A stretch of 64,000 nucleotides of DNA from Hyphomicrobiales bacterium (GTDB lineage: Bacteria; Pseudomonadota; Alphaproteobacteria; Rhizobiales; Rhizobiaceae), in contig UEGR01000014.1 of NCBI GenBank assembly GCA_900465685.1, forward strand, positions 253,080 through 317,079, read 5' to 3'. Positions within the stretch are counted from its first letter, which is position 1; every line of letters starts with the position of its first letter. The position numbers and the translations under genes are program-made. The notes under the pieces were generated by a model. The model worked only from the letters and a program-made list of their open reading frames with translations. It was not told the origin of the DNA and did no database searches. This document shows positions 1 to 9,132 of the stretch, one piece after another.

Positions 1-1
1 T

Positions 2-718
2 CAGCGCCAGCGTGTCGCCATCGGGCGCGCCATGGTTCGCGAGCCGAAGATTTTCCTGTTCGACGAGCCGCTTTCCAATCTCGATGCGGCGCTGCGCGTG
101 CAGATGCGTATCGAGCTGGCGCGCCTGCATGACCGGCTCAATGCGACGATGATCTATGTCACGCATGATCAGGTTGAAGCCATGACGCTGGCCGACAAGA
201 TTGTCGTGCTGCGCGATGGCAAGCTGGAACAGGTCGGTTCGCCGCTGGAGCTTTATCACCACCCGGTCAATCGTTTCGTGGCGGGCTTCATCGGATCGCC
301 GACCATGAATTTCATCGAGGTCAAGGCGAGCGCGGTCGATAGCGACGGCGTGACGGTGCAGCTTGCCAATGGGCGTTCGGTCAAGGTGCCGGTCGCAGTA
401 GATGGCGTCAGTGCCGGTGCGCCGCTGGTTCTCGGCGTTCGCCCGGAACATTTGCATCCGGCGGATGACGGCATTCTCGAAGGCGAGATCATGGTGGTCG
501 AGCGTCTTGGCGGCGAGACTTATCTTTATGTGCAAAACGATGCTGCTTCCGGCCTGATCGTGGCGGAAGCTGGCGGCAACAGCACGGCGCGCGTGCATGA
601 AGCGGCCAGGCTTGGTTTCGATGCCGCCGACGCTCATCTCTTCACGCCCGATGGCCTGGCGCTTCAGCGCCGTGACCGCCATCCGATGATCCTGTCTGAA
701 AAGAAAACGCACCGTTAA
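2..718 (+). CDS. ABC transporter ATP-binding protein, MalK/SmoK type (5' truncated by window edge)
   Basis: Energises uptake of a carbohydrate, probably a polyol, at the inner membrane. The reading frame is open from base 2 and begins inside the ABC signature ([10 protein letters not shown]), so the start and Walker A lie outside the window. Walker B ([12 protein letters not shown]) and the switch histidine (YVTHDQ) follow, then a C-terminal TOBE-like region containing LGVRPEHL, typical of the CUT1 family (MalK, UgpC, SmoK). The listed start is simply the first complete codon. It lies 27 bp before a sorbitol dehydrogenase and heads a same-strand run of polyol oxidoreductases, so a sorbitol/mannitol transporter ATPase is the best inference. 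The substrate is not proven by the sequence itself. Confidence 0.9.
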   Translation, partial: QRQRVAIGRAMVREPKIFLFDEPLSNLDAALRVQMRIELARLHDRLNATMIYVTHDQVEAMTLADKIVVLRDGKLEQVGSPLELYHHPVNRFVAGFIGSPTMNFIEVKASAVDSDGVTVQLANGRSVKVPVAVDGVSAGAPLVLGVRPEHLHPADDGILEGEIMVVERLGGETYLYVQNDAASGLIVAEAGGNSTARVHEAARLGFDAADAHLFTPDGLALQRRDRHPMILSEKKTHR

Positions 719-745
719 AAAACACTACATTACCGGAGAAAGTCC

Positions 746-1516
746 ATGAGACTGAAAGACAAGGTTGCCCTCATCACCGGCGCTGCGCGCGGCATCGGGC
801 TTGGCTTTGCGGCTGCTTATGCGCAAGAGGGCGCAAAGGTCATCATCGCCGATATCAATATTGAGCGGGCGGAAGAAGCAGCACGCGGTATCGGCCCGTC
901 TGTGAAGGCGGTGAAGCTGGACGTGACGGATCTGGGCGCAATCGACAAGGTGGTGGCCGCCGTCGATGCCGAATATGGCGGTATCGATATTCTGGTCAAC
1001 AATGCCGCGATCTTCGACATGGCGCCGATCAATGAGCTGACCGAAGAGAGCTATGAGCGCGTGCTCGGCATCAATCTCAAGGGCCCACTCTTCATGATGA
1101 AGGCGGTGTCGAATGTGATGATCAAGCGCGGACGCGGCGGCAAGATCATCAATATGGCGAGCCAGGCCGGTCGTCGCGGCGAGGCGCTGGTAACGCTCTA
1201 TTGTGCATCCAAGGCGGCGATGATTTCCGCTACGCAGTCGGCGGCTCTCGCTCTGGTCAAGCACGGCATCAACGTGAACGCGATTGCGCCGGGCGTGGTT
1301 GATGGCGAACATTGGGACGTGGTGGATGCGAATTTCGCCAAATGGGAAGGCTTGAAGCCGGGCGAGAAAAAAGCCGCCGTGGCAAAGTCCGTGCCGATCG
1401 GTCGCTTCGCGACGCCAGAAGATATTACCGGCATGGCGGTGTTCCTCGCTTCGTCGGACAGCGACTATATTCTTGCCCAGACATTCGGTGTCGACGGCGG
1501 TAACTGGATGGCGTGA
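746..1516 (+). CDS. smoS: Sorbitol dehydrogenase (L-iditol 2-dehydrogenase), SDR family
   Basis: A 256-residue classical short-chain dehydrogenase, oxidising sorbitol or a related polyol with NAD in the cytoplasm. It shows the cofactor glycine motif TGAARGIG (residues 11-18), NNAA (85-88), a catalytic serine near 139 and the YxxxK pair Y152/K156. Length and overall sequence resemble rhizobial and Rhodobacter SmoS. The start has a Shine-Dalgarno-like GGAGAAAG just upstream. It lies between a carbohydrate ABC ATPase and two further polyol oxidoreductases, which supports the substrate class. Another polyol such as galactitol remains possible. Confidence 0.85.
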   Translation: MRLKDKVALITGAARGIGLGFAAAYAQEGAKVIIADINIERAEEAARGIGPSVKAVKLDVTDLGAIDKVVAAVDAEYGGIDILVNNAAIFDMAPINELTEESYERVLGINLKGPLFMMKAVSNVMIKRGRGGKIINMASQAGRRGEALVTLYCASKAAMISATQSAALALVKHGINVNAIAPGVVDGEHWDVVDANFAKWEGLKPGEKKAAVAKSVPIGRFATPEDITGMAVFLASSDSDYILAQTFGVDGGNWMA

Positions 1517-1535
1517 GACGAGGCCGGGACAGACA

Positions 1536-2561
1536 ATGAAAGCGATCTATTTTACCGGCCACGGCGAAGCAGGTATGGCCGATCTGCCGGAACCGGCATT
1601 GCAGCCGGGACACGCGCTGATCGACGTCAAGGCATCGGGTCTTTGTCACACCGATATCGACGTGCTGCATGGCCGCTATGGGTCCAGCGCTTTTCCGCTG
1701 GTGCCGGGGCATGAATATGCGGGCACTGTCGTGGCGGTGGCCGAAGACGTGACCAATGTGAAGGTCGGCGACCGCGTTGCGGTCGACCCCAATATTCCCT
1801 GCGGTCATTGCCGCGCCTGCCTCAAGGGGCTGACCAATCTCTGCTCCGATCTGAAAGCCTATGGCGTGACCCATAATGGCGGCTTTGCAGGCATGAGCCT
1901 CGTCAATGCCAGCCATCTCCATCCCATCGGCGATCTGCCTTATGATGTGGCGGCCCTTGCCGAACCGTTGGCCTGCGTGTTGAACGGGCTTGGCGCGGCG
2001 GAATTGAAAACAGGCCTGCACGGCACGGAAAGCGCGCTGGTGTTCGGGGCAGGCCCCATCGGTCTGTTGCTGGCTTTGTCATTGAAGGCGCAGGGCGTGC
2101 CGCAGGTCGCCGTCGCCGATATCAACGAGCATCGACTGGCCTTCGTTGAAAGCCTCGGGCTTGAGCCGGTTGTGTCCGGTTCGCAAGCGCTGGACAAGCG
2201 CCAGCGCAGCTTCGATTTCGTCGCCGACGCCACCGGCATAGCCAAGGTGGCGGAAAGCATGGTCGGTTTCACCGCCGATGGCGGAACCGTTCTTGTATTC
2301 GGCGTCTGTGCACCCGACGCACGGATTGCCGTCGCGCCGTTCGAGATTTTCCGCCGTCAGATCAGGATTGCTGGTTCGCATTCGCTGAACCGTAATATTC
2401 CGCAGGCATTGGATATATTGAAACAGGACTTTTCCGGTGCAAATGGCGGCTCAATGGCGCGGCTCGTTTCCCACCGGCTGCCGCTGGAGGAAATGCTGCC
2501 GTTCTTCACCAAGCATGGTGGCGACCCCGCGACCATGAAAGTCCAGTTTGTACCCGCTTGA
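1536..2561 (+). CDS. Zinc-dependent alcohol dehydrogenase (MDR family), probable polyol dehydrogenase
   Basis: A 341-residue medium-chain dehydrogenase with an intact zinc apparatus: catalytic ligands C37, H59-E60 and a downstream E143, structural cysteines C89, C92, C95 and C103, and the Rossmann motif GAGPIG (171-176). The frame extends upstream into smoS, but the ATG at 1536, 20 bp after the smoS stop, gives the family-typical N-terminus MKAIYF. Place in the operon (smoS before, mtlK after) suggests a sugar alcohol substrate such as xylitol, arabitol or sorbitol. The exact substrate cannot be read from the sequence. Confidence 0.85.
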   Translation: MKAIYFTGHGEAGMADLPEPALQPGHALIDVKASGLCHTDIDVLHGRYGSSAFPLVPGHEYAGTVVAVAEDVTNVKVGDRVAVDPNIPCGHCRACLKGLTNLCSDLKAYGVTHNGGFAGMSLVNASHLHPIGDLPYDVAALAEPLACVLNGLGAAELKTGLHGTESALVFGAGPIGLLLALSLKAQGVPQVAVADINEHRLAFVESLGLEPVVSGSQALDKRQRSFDFVADATGIAKVAESMVGFTADGGTVLVFGVCAPDARIAVAPFEIFRRQIRIAGSHSLNRNIPQALDILKQDFSGANGGSMARLVSHRLPLEEMLPFFTKHGGDPATMKVQFVPA

Positions 2562-2576
2562 ATAAAGGATACCGTC

Positions 2577-4061
2577 ATGACCAAGCTATCGCGCGCAACG
2601 CTTCAAAGCTTCGATAAGGTGCATAAGCCCGGCTACGATCCAGCCGGGCTGAAGCCGGGTATCGTGCATTTTGGCGTCGGCAATTTTCACCGCGCGCATC
2701 AGGCTGTCTATCTGGACGATCTGTTTGCGACCGGCGAGGGGCATGACTGGGCGCTGGTGGGTGCAGGCGTGCGCGCGAGCGACGATGCCATGCGCGATAC
2801 GCTCAAGGCGCAGGACTGGCTGACGACTGTTGTCGAGCAGGAGGCCGATCATGCGGGTGCGCGCATCACCGCATCGATGGTTGATTATGTCACCATTTCG
2901 ACCGAGGAAGGGCGCAAGGCCCTGATGGCTTATCTGACGTCAGCAGACACACGTATCGTTGCGATGACCATCACCGAGGGCGGCTATTATATCGACCCGG
3001 CCAGCCAGACTTTCGATCCCGCCCATCCGGATATCGTGGCGGATGCGGCGCATCCTGATCACCCGAAAACCGTCTTCGGCCTGATCGTTCAGGCGCTGAA
3101 ACTGCGCAAGGCGGCGGGTGTCCAGCCTTTCACGGTCATGTCCTGTGATAACATTCCGGGCAACGGCCATGTGACGGAAGATGCTGTGACGGGGCTCGCC
3201 AAGCTGAGCGACCCGACCTTCGCCGACTGGATTTCCGCCAATGTCGCTTTCCCGAATTCGATGGTGGATCGTATCACGCCAGCCACCGGCGCGCGCGAAC
3301 GCGAGATTGCCACGAAGGATTTCGGTGTCGATGACGGCTGGCCGGTGTTCTGCGAAGTTTTCAAGCAATGGGTGATGGAGGATAATTTCCCGACCGGACG
3401 CCCGGCTCTGGAAAAAGTCGGCGTTACCTTCACCGATCAGGTCGCCGCTTATGAGTTGATGAAAATCCGCATTCTGAATGGCGGCCACGCGGCCATCGCC
3501 TATCCGGGCGGCTTGCTCGACATTCATTTCGTGCATGAGGCCATGGAGCATCCGCTGATCCGGCGCTATCTGGAAAAGCTGACGAAGGATGAGATCATCC
3601 CGGAAATACCACCCGTGCCGGATACCGATCTGGAAGCCTATCGCGTTCTGATCGACAAGCGCTTTGCCAATCCAAGCATTGGCGACACCATCCGCCGCCT
3701 GTGTCTGGATGGCTCCAACCGCCAGCCGAAATTCATCCTGCCTACAGCTGCCGACCGCGTGGCGAAGGGACATTCGGTGACCGGGCTTGCGCTGGTCTCG
3801 GCTTTCTGGTGCCGCTATTGCTATGGCACGACGGACAGCGGTGCGGTGATCGAGCCGAATGATCCGTCATGGGATCGCCTGACCAAGCAGGCAGCGCTTG
3901 CCAAGGCTGACCCGGCTGCGTGGCTGGCAATGGATGATATTTTCGGCGCGCTTGCCGCCAATCCCGCCTATGTCGCTGCGTTCACTTCAGCGCTGAAAGC
4001 AATCTGGCAGGATGGCACGACCAGGACGTTGGAACGCTACCTCGCAGGCCAGCCGCTCTGA
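2577..4061 (+). CDS. mtlK: Mannitol 2-dehydrogenase family protein
   Basis: A 494-residue member of the polyol-specific long-chain dehydrogenases (MtlK, fructuronate reductase, tagaturonate reductase). It likely oxidises D-mannitol to fructose with NAD. The N-terminal nucleotide-binding part has FGVGNFHRAHQ (about 32-42). The family catalytic pattern K-x4-N-x2-H is present as K296, N301, H304. It is the last gene of the polyol operon, 15 bp after the zinc dehydrogenase. Its stop codon abuts the stop codon of the convergent iron ABC ATPase with no intervening base. D-arabinitol or uronate activity is the main alternative. Confidence 0.88.
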   Translation: MTKLSRATLQSFDKVHKPGYDPAGLKPGIVHFGVGNFHRAHQAVYLDDLFATGEGHDWALVGAGVRASDDAMRDTLKAQDWLTTVVEQEADHAGARITASMVDYVTISTEEGRKALMAYLTSADTRIVAMTITEGGYYIDPASQTFDPAHPDIVADAAHPDHPKTVFGLIVQALKLRKAAGVQPFTVMSCDNIPGNGHVTEDAVTGLAKLSDPTFADWISANVAFPNSMVDRITPATGAREREIATKDFGVDDGWPVFCEVFKQWVMEDNFPTGRPALEKVGVTFTDQVAAYELMKIRILNGGHAAIAYPGGLLDIHFVHEAMEHPLIRRYLEKLTKDEIIPEIPPVPDTDLEAYRVLIDKRFANPSIGDTIRRLCLDGSNRQPKFILPTAADRVAKGHSVTGLALVSAFWCRYCYGTTDSGAVIEPNDPSWDRLTKQAALAKADPAAWLAMDDIFGALAANPAYVAAFTSALKAIWQDGTTRTLERYLAGQPL

Positions 4062-4841
4062 CTAGAGAGGAGCGGCAATCAGATACCCGGTTGCGGCGTG
4101 GCGCATGACTTCCATCGGCACGCCGTAAATCTCTTGTAGCCGCTTGGGCTCCATCACGCCTTCAGGTGTCGACTGGGCGATCAGGCGGCCGCTGTGCAGT
4201 GCGAAAATGGAATCGCAAAAGCGCGCGGCCATGTTCACATCGTGCAGCACGATGAAAACGCTCAGTTCTTTTTCCTGCGACAGCTTGCGCACCAGCGACA
4301 GAACTTCCAGCTGATGGGCAATGTCGAGCGCCGATGTCGGCTCGTCGAGAAGCAGGCACTGTGCATCCTGCGCCACCAGCATGGCCAGCCAGACGCGCTG
4401 GCGTTCGCCGCCGGACAGCGTATCGACAAGCCGGTCGGCAAAAGGTGCGATCCCGGTCAGCTCGATTGCCTCTTCCACCTTGGTCCGGTCGGTCTCGCCA
4501 AAGCGGCCCAATGCGCCGTGCCACGGATAGCGGCCCAGCGCGACCAGTTCCTTGACCAGCATTCCCGAAGCAGATGCCGTCTGCTGCGGCAGATAGGCAA
4601 GCTTGCGCGCAAATTCGCGATCACCCCATTGGTCGAGGCGCTTGCCGGCAAAATGGATTGTGCCGCCCGAAGCGGGTTGCTGCCGGGCCAGGATTTTGAG
4701 CAGCGTCGACTTGCCGGAACCGTTATGTCCGATCAAAGCCGTCACGCTTCCTGCCGGTATCGACATGGTCAAAGGCTGCAACAAGGTGCGCCCGGCAACC
4801 GAAAAGCTGACATTCTCAAGTTCGAACAAGTTGGAAGTCAT
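4062..4841 (-). CDS. fhuC: Ferric siderophore ABC transporter ATP-binding protein, FhuC type
   Basis: A 259-residue ATPase powering import of an iron-siderophore complex across the inner membrane. It has Walker A GHNGSGKST (38-46), signature LSGGERQ (142-148), Walker B CLLLDEPTS (162-170) and the switch region VLHDVN, all typical of FhuC/FecE. The open frame reaches 5021, but the ATG at 4841 gives the normal family N-terminus. It is divergent from an AraC regulator and lies near the only hydroxamate-type permeases of the window (9129 and 16352). Neither permease has another adjacent ATPase, so it probably serves both. Confidence 0.88.
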   Translation of the reverse strand: MTSNLFELENVSFSVAGRTLLQPLTMSIPAGSVTALIGHNGSGKSTLLKILARQQPASGGTIHFAGKRLDQWGDREFARKLAYLPQQTASASGMLVKELVALGRYPWHGALGRFGETDRTKVEEAIELTGIAPFADRLVDTLSGGERQRVWLAMLVAQDAQCLLLDEPTSALDIAHQLEVLSLVRKLSQEKELSVFIVLHDVNMAARFCDSIFALHSGRLIAQSTPEGVMEPKRLQEIYGVPMEVMRHAATGYLIAAPL

Positions 4842-5021
4842 CAATCTCTGTCCTTTTGGCAGATGGAAGCCATGCAATAACGCGGCTTTTCGAAAGTTGC
4901 CACAAAAACATGAGTGCGTTATACATATTTTGAGCATGCCAGAACGCAAAGCGCTCTCGCATTTGCAGGAAATGCTCGCAATCGTGGCCTTGGGAAAGAT
5001 CAGTTGGGTTTCCATCCGCAT
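4842..5021. promoter_or_regulatory. Divergent promoter region between fhuC and the AraC regulator
   Basis: This 180-bp gap must hold the start signals for both genes. A dyad with arms ATAACGC (4877-4883) and GCGTTAT (4916-4922) could be an operator, but the arms are only 7 bp and 32 bp apart. A five-of-six match to the TGA-N9-TCA iron motif starts at 4911 (second half ACA). No convincing promoter hexamers were identified. Confidence 0.4.
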
Positions 5022-5879
5022 ATGAAAAGCCGGATCGAAGACGTCACTTTACTTGACGATCTTCATTATCGCGTCTGGAACGGCGCGATTGCCGACGTGT
5101 GGTCTGTCGAATGCGGTCCCGGCGCGCGGGGCGAGTATGTTTCGCAAGCGCCGCGCCTGTTTCTCGTCTGCGAAAGTCAGGGCGCGTTGGATATCCGTCC
5201 CGGCAGCAAAGGGCGTGCGGTCGCGCAAGGCGCAAACCCGTCACGCCTCTGCTATATTCCGGCGGGCATGACGATCTGGAGCGAGAGTGCGAGACCGGGC
5301 AAGCTCAAGCATCTCGATCTGCATCTGGACACCAACACGCTTCAGCAGCGCTTTGGCGGCGCGCTCGACAGAGCTGCGATTGAGCGTCCGCGCCTGTTGT
5401 TTTCGAATACCAAAATCGAACAGATCGGCGGGCTTCTGGCGGAAGAGTGCCTGTCCAATGCGCCGTTGCACGATCTCTATGGCGAAGGCCTGATCAACGC
5501 GCTGGTCGCGGAATTGTTCGGGGCGGAAGCGCAGCCACGAGCGGGCGCCAGCAAGCTTTCGCCATGGCGTCTGCGGCGCGTGACTGATTTCATCGAGGAT
5601 AATTACGCGCGCATCATCCGCTTGCAGGAACTGGCCGATCTGGCGGGCTTGTCTGAAACCTATTTCTGTAGCGCCTTCAAGGCATCGACGGGCGTGTCGC
5701 CGCATAGCTGGCAGATGGAGCGGCGCATTGCGCGGGCGCAAGTGTTGCTGCTTCAGGCGCACACGCCACTGCCGCATATTGCGGCGCTGGTCGGGTTCTC
5801 CGATCAGGCCCATTTCACTCGTGTTTTCAAGAAGCAGACTGGCACCACACCGGCAGCATGGCTGAAGCAGCAATTGTAA
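5022..5879 (+). CDS. AraC family transcriptional regulator
   Basis: A 285-residue DNA-binding regulator. The last ~100 residues form the double helix-turn-helix of AraC/XylS proteins, ending in the family signature region around IAALVGFSDQAHFTRVFKKQTGTTP. The N-terminal ~170 residues form the sensor half. The frame is open further upstream, but the ATG at 5022 gives a normal-length protein. It sits between fhuC and a siderophore receptor. AraC proteins such as PchR, YbtA and AlcR activate siderophore uptake genes in response to the ferric siderophore, so that role is inferred here. Confidence 0.85.
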   Translation: MKSRIEDVTLLDDLHYRVWNGAIADVWSVECGPGARGEYVSQAPRLFLVCESQGALDIRPGSKGRAVAQGANPSRLCYIPAGMTIWSESARPGKLKHLDLHLDTNTLQQRFGGALDRAAIERPRLLFSNTKIEQIGGLLAEECLSNAPLHDLYGEGLINALVAELFGAEAQPRAGASKLSPWRLRRVTDFIEDNYARIIRLQELADLAGLSETYFCSAFKASTGVSPHSWQMERRIARAQVLLLQAHTPLPHIAALVGFSDQAHFTRVFKKQTGTTPAAWLKQQL

Positions 5880-5967
5880 TATCGCAACAGTCTCGATTGC
5901 TTTTTTACCACGCGCTGAGATGAGCTGAAAATCGTTCAATTTGGCGGAAGAACGAACAATCCTGCCG

Positions 5968-5990
5968 TATAATCTTGATATAAGCACTCA
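5968..5990 (+). promoter_or_regulatory. Likely promoter -10 with RirA-type iron-responsive motif before the first siderophore receptor
   Basis: TATAAT is at 5968-5973. TGA-N9-TCA (TGA 5976-5978, TCA 5988-5990) follows within 3 bp. TGA-N9-TCA is the reported core of the RirA iron-responsive operator in Rhizobiales. A repressor bound here would block transcription. No good -35 hexamer is visible at the ideal distance. The same motif occurs before the other two TonB receptors in this window. Confidence 0.5.
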
Positions 5991-6065
5991 TATTAACGAG
6001 CCCGTCTGCGGGGTCGCGGGAGCCTGTGAAGGTTCGCGTTTTTATCCTTTGAGGGGTCACATCAT

Positions 6066-8219
6066 ATGCCGTCGATGAAGCACAATCTTCTCGTCCTGCT
6101 GGCAAGCGGTACCGCGCTTGCCGCTATTCCTGCATTTGCGCAGGAAGCCGCCAAACCCCTCGAGCTGAACACGGTTGTCATCCAGTCGGATGGCAATGGC
6201 GGCACCACGCGCGCCGAAGGTCTTGGACCGGTCAAGGGCTTTGTCCCACGTGCCACGACCACAGGTTCGAAAGACAGTGTTGCAATCGACAAGATTCCGC
6301 AATCCGTATCGGTTGTCGGACGCGATCAGATGGATGCGCTCGGCGCGCAGAAGATCGACGAAGCCTTGCGTTATACGCCCGGTGTACTGGCCCAGCCTTT
6401 CGGCGTCGATAATGATACGAACTGGCTCTATATTCGCGGCTTCGACGCGACGGCCAACGGTACCTATCTCGATGGATTGCAGAATTTCAGCTACGGCTTC
6501 GGCGGTTACTTCATCGACAGTTTCGGGATCGAGCGTATCGACGTTCTGCGCGGCCCGGCATCCGCCCTTTACGGCGGCGCCAATCCGGGCGGCATCGTGA
6601 ACTATATCAGCAAGCGCCCGACGGGTGAGCGGCTGCGCTATCTCGAAGCGGGGATCAACAGCTACGGCAATGGCTATCTGGGCTTCGACATTGGCGACAA
6701 GGCAACGGAGACGGTCAATTACCGCGTCAACGGCAAGATTCAGGGCGGCAATAACTACACGGATTTCTCCAAGGAGTTTCGTGGCGTCATCTCGCCGAGC
6801 ATCGAATACAAGCCGGATGAATCGACCAGCCTGACCATTCTGGCCAACTATACCCATCTCGACCTGACGCATGATGGCGGCTTTCTGCCTTACTACGGCA
6901 CTGTAGTGCCGACCGAGTTTGGCAAGATTTCGCGCAAGGCCAACTTCACCGATCCGGATGTCGATTCCTACGATCGCGAACAGGTTTCGCTCGGCTATGA
7001 GTTCGAACACACATTCGACAATGACTGGACGATCCGCCAGAACGTCCGCTACGGCTTTGCGCATGTGAAGGAGCATAGCCTCTATCCCTATGGCTATGAC
7101 GGGTATCTGGCTCAGCCGACGGCGGGCAATCCTTATCTGTCTCGCATCAACTTCAAGCACGATACGACGGTGAACACCTTCCAGGCCGACAACCAGCTTG
7201 AAGGCAAGGTGACGACCGGTGCCATCGACCACAATCTGCTGTTTGGCGCGGAGTACCGCTATTTCCGCATCGACCAGATGCAGCAGACCGGCGGTGCGAC
7301 GATCATCGACGCCTATAACCCGGTTTATGGCGAGGCTCAGGGCCCGATGTGGGATCCCTATATCGATCAGGATCTGCGTCGCAATCAGCTCGGCGTCTAT
7401 GCGCAGGACCGCATGGAGTTCGGCGATGGATGGATACTGACGCTGAACGGTCGCTATGATCACGTCTGGACCGAAGCCTCGGGACTGCCGAGCTTCGAAT
7501 ATGACACGGGCCGCTTTTCGGGTCGTGCGGGTCTTGGCTACGAATTTGAAAACGGCATTACGCCTTATGTCAGCGCCGCGACCTTCTTCAATCCGATCAT
7601 CGAGACCCTGTATGACGGCAGCTATGCCAAGCCGGAAACCGGCGTTCAGTACGAAGCGGGCGTCAAATATCGTCCGGAATTCTTTGATGGTCTGATCACC
7701 GCATCCTTCTTCGATCTGACCAAGGAAAACTCGCTGACCGGCTCGAGCTTCGCCCGCGAACAGCTTGGCAAGGTCAATTCGCGCGGTTTCGAACTCGAAA
7801 TGCAAGCCAATATTGCTGACGACTGGAAGGTCACGGCGAGCGTGACCGCCTATGATCTGAAGGTCAAGGAAAACGCCTCGGACGAGTCGCTGGTCGGCAA
7901 GCGTCCTTATCTTCTGCCGGAACAGCAGGCTTCGCTCTTCGTCGAATACAAGGTGCCTGAAGGCGCGCTCAAGGGCGTGACGCTCGGCGGCGGCGTGCGT
8001 TATGTCGGTTCGTCCTATGCCGACGAGCAGAACACGCTCAAGGTGCCTGCCGTTGCGCTTGCCGATTTGAAACTCGGCTACGAAAAGGATAATTGGGGCA
8101 TCGATCTCAACGTGACCAATCTGTTCGACAAGAATTATGTCGCTGGATGTCAGGGCGTCTATGTCTGCGGTTATGGCGAAGGCAGGAAGGCTTTGCTCAA
8201 GGTGCACACCAAGTGGTGA
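6066..8219 (+). CDS. TonB-dependent siderophore receptor (hydroxamate type)
   Basis: A 717-residue outer-membrane receptor. A signal peptide ends near AIPAFA, followed by a plug domain with IPQSVSVVGRDQM and LRYTPGV, then RGFD and LRGPASALYGGANPGGIV, which mark the FhuA/FoxA/FpvA siderophore receptor branch. The rest is a beta barrel ending in an aromatic residue (W). There is no N-terminal STN signalling domain, in contrast to the receptor at 12963. ATG at 6066 or 6075 is possible. It is followed by fhuD and fhuB on the same strand. The exact siderophore is unknown. Confidence 0.9.
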   Translation: MPSMKHNLLVLLASGTALAAIPAFAQEAAKPLELNTVVIQSDGNGGTTRAEGLGPVKGFVPRATTTGSKDSVAIDKIPQSVSVVGRDQMDALGAQKIDEALRYTPGVLAQPFGVDNDTNWLYIRGFDATANGTYLDGLQNFSYGFGGYFIDSFGIERIDVLRGPASALYGGANPGGIVNYISKRPTGERLRYLEAGINSYGNGYLGFDIGDKATETVNYRVNGKIQGGNNYTDFSKEFRGVISPSIEYKPDESTSLTILANYTHLDLTHDGGFLPYYGTVVPTEFGKISRKANFTDPDVDSYDREQVSLGYEFEHTFDNDWTIRQNVRYGFAHVKEHSLYPYGYDGYLAQPTAGNPYLSRINFKHDTTVNTFQADNQLEGKVTTGAIDHNLLFGAEYRYFRIDQMQQTGGATIIDAYNPVYGEAQGPMWDPYIDQDLRRNQLGVYAQDRMEFGDGWILTLNGRYDHVWTEASGLPSFEYDTGRFSGRAGLGYEFENGITPYVSAATFFNPIIETLYDGSYAKPETGVQYEAGVKYRPEFFDGLITASFFDLTKENSLTGSSFAREQLGKVNSRGFELEMQANIADDWKVTASVTAYDLKVKENASDESLVGKRPYLLPEQQASLFVEYKVPEGALKGVTLGGGVRYVGSSYADEQNTLKVPAVALADLKLGYEKDNWGIDLNVTNLFDKNYVAGCQGVYVCGYGEGRKALLKVHTKW

Positions 8220-8247
8220 TGCGCCGGTTCTGGCCGCGCGTTCCGTC

Positions 8248-9132
8248 ATGACAGTTACCCGTCGCACGGTTCTCGGATTTGCAGGCGCCCTTTTCGTGGC
8301 GCCTGCACTGCGTTCGGCCTATGCGGCATCGACGCGTTTTGCCGTGATCGACTGGGCCATGCTGGAGACCGCGCTGGCCATCGGCGCTGTGCCAGCGGCA
8401 GCATCAGAACTGCGACAGTACCGGCAGATGCAGCTTGAACCTGCAGTGCCGGAGAGCGTCACCGATCTCGGTCTGCGCGGTGCGCCCAATCTTGAGCTGC
8501 TGCGCATGATCGAACCGGATTTGATCGTCGCGTCCAACTTCTATGAATATCAGCGTGCAGCCCTTGAACGCATTGCGCCGGTTTTCGCGCCGACTGTCTA
8601 CAGTGCCGGTCAGCCGCCATACGCGATGCTGGAAGAGGCGACGTTAAGCCTTGGCGAAAAGCTCGGTCTGGCTGCGGAAGCTCGCGCCTATGTTGCGACA
8701 GTCGCGCGCGAGATTGCCGAGGCGCGCCAGCATTTCGCATCGGCTTCCGGGCATAAGGTCTTCATTATCAGTCTGGGCGATGCTCGCCATTTTCGCGCAT
8801 TCGGTCGCGATAGTCTGTTTGGTGATGTGCTGGTCCGGCTTGGTTTCGAGAATGCATGGACGCAGGACACAAGCTATTCAGCCGCAGCACCGGTGGGGCT
8901 GGAACAGTTGGCTGAAGCGCCGGACGCATCCATCGTGGTCATCGGCCCGACCGATCCAGAAACCCTTTATCGCCTGCCGCAGAATTCCCTGTGGAATGCG
9001 CTGCCCGCCATCCGTGAAAAACGCGTTCTGTTCCTGCCGCCGCTCGATCATTTCGGCGGATTGCCAGCGGCGCGCCGCTTTGCCCGGCTTCTTCTCCAGA
9101 ATTGGGGAGAGAACGGGGAGGCTCGCCTATGA
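8248..9132 (+). CDS. fhuD: Iron-siderophore ABC transporter substrate-binding protein, FhuD type
   Basis: A 294-residue periplasmic binding protein delivering a ferric siderophore to FhuB. The N-terminus is a twin-arginine signal (TRRTVLGFAGALF, cleavage near AYA), so it is probably exported folded by Tat. The mature part is a class III binding protein with ERIAPVF-like segments. The frame opens upstream inside the receptor gene, but the ATG at 8248 places the signal peptide correctly. Its stop overlaps the fhuB start in an ATGA, indicating translational coupling. Confidence 0.86.
   Translation: MTVTRRTVLGFAGALFVAPALRSAYAASTRFAVIDWAMLETALAIGAVPAAASELRQYRQMQLEPAVPESVTDLGLRGAPNLELLRMIEPDLIVASNFYEYQRAALERIAPVFAPTVYSAGQPPYAMLEEATLSLGEKLGLAAEARAYVATVAREIAEARQHFASASGHKVFIISLGDARHFRAFGRDSLFGDVLVRLGFENAWTQDTSYSAAAPVGLEQLAEAPDASIVVIGPTDPETLYRLPQNSLWNALPAIREKRVLFLPPLDHFGGLPAARRFARLLLQNWGENGEARL

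Noticed and set aside
4877..4922. ATAACGC/GCGTTAT dyad between fhuC and the AraC gene
   Set aside because: Arms are only 7 bp and 32 bp apart, expected fairly often by chance; mentioned only as part of the promoter region.
6057..8267. 736-codon open frame antisense to the first siderophore receptor
   Set aside because: Composition shadow of the real plus-strand gene; no family resemblance and no separate start signal.
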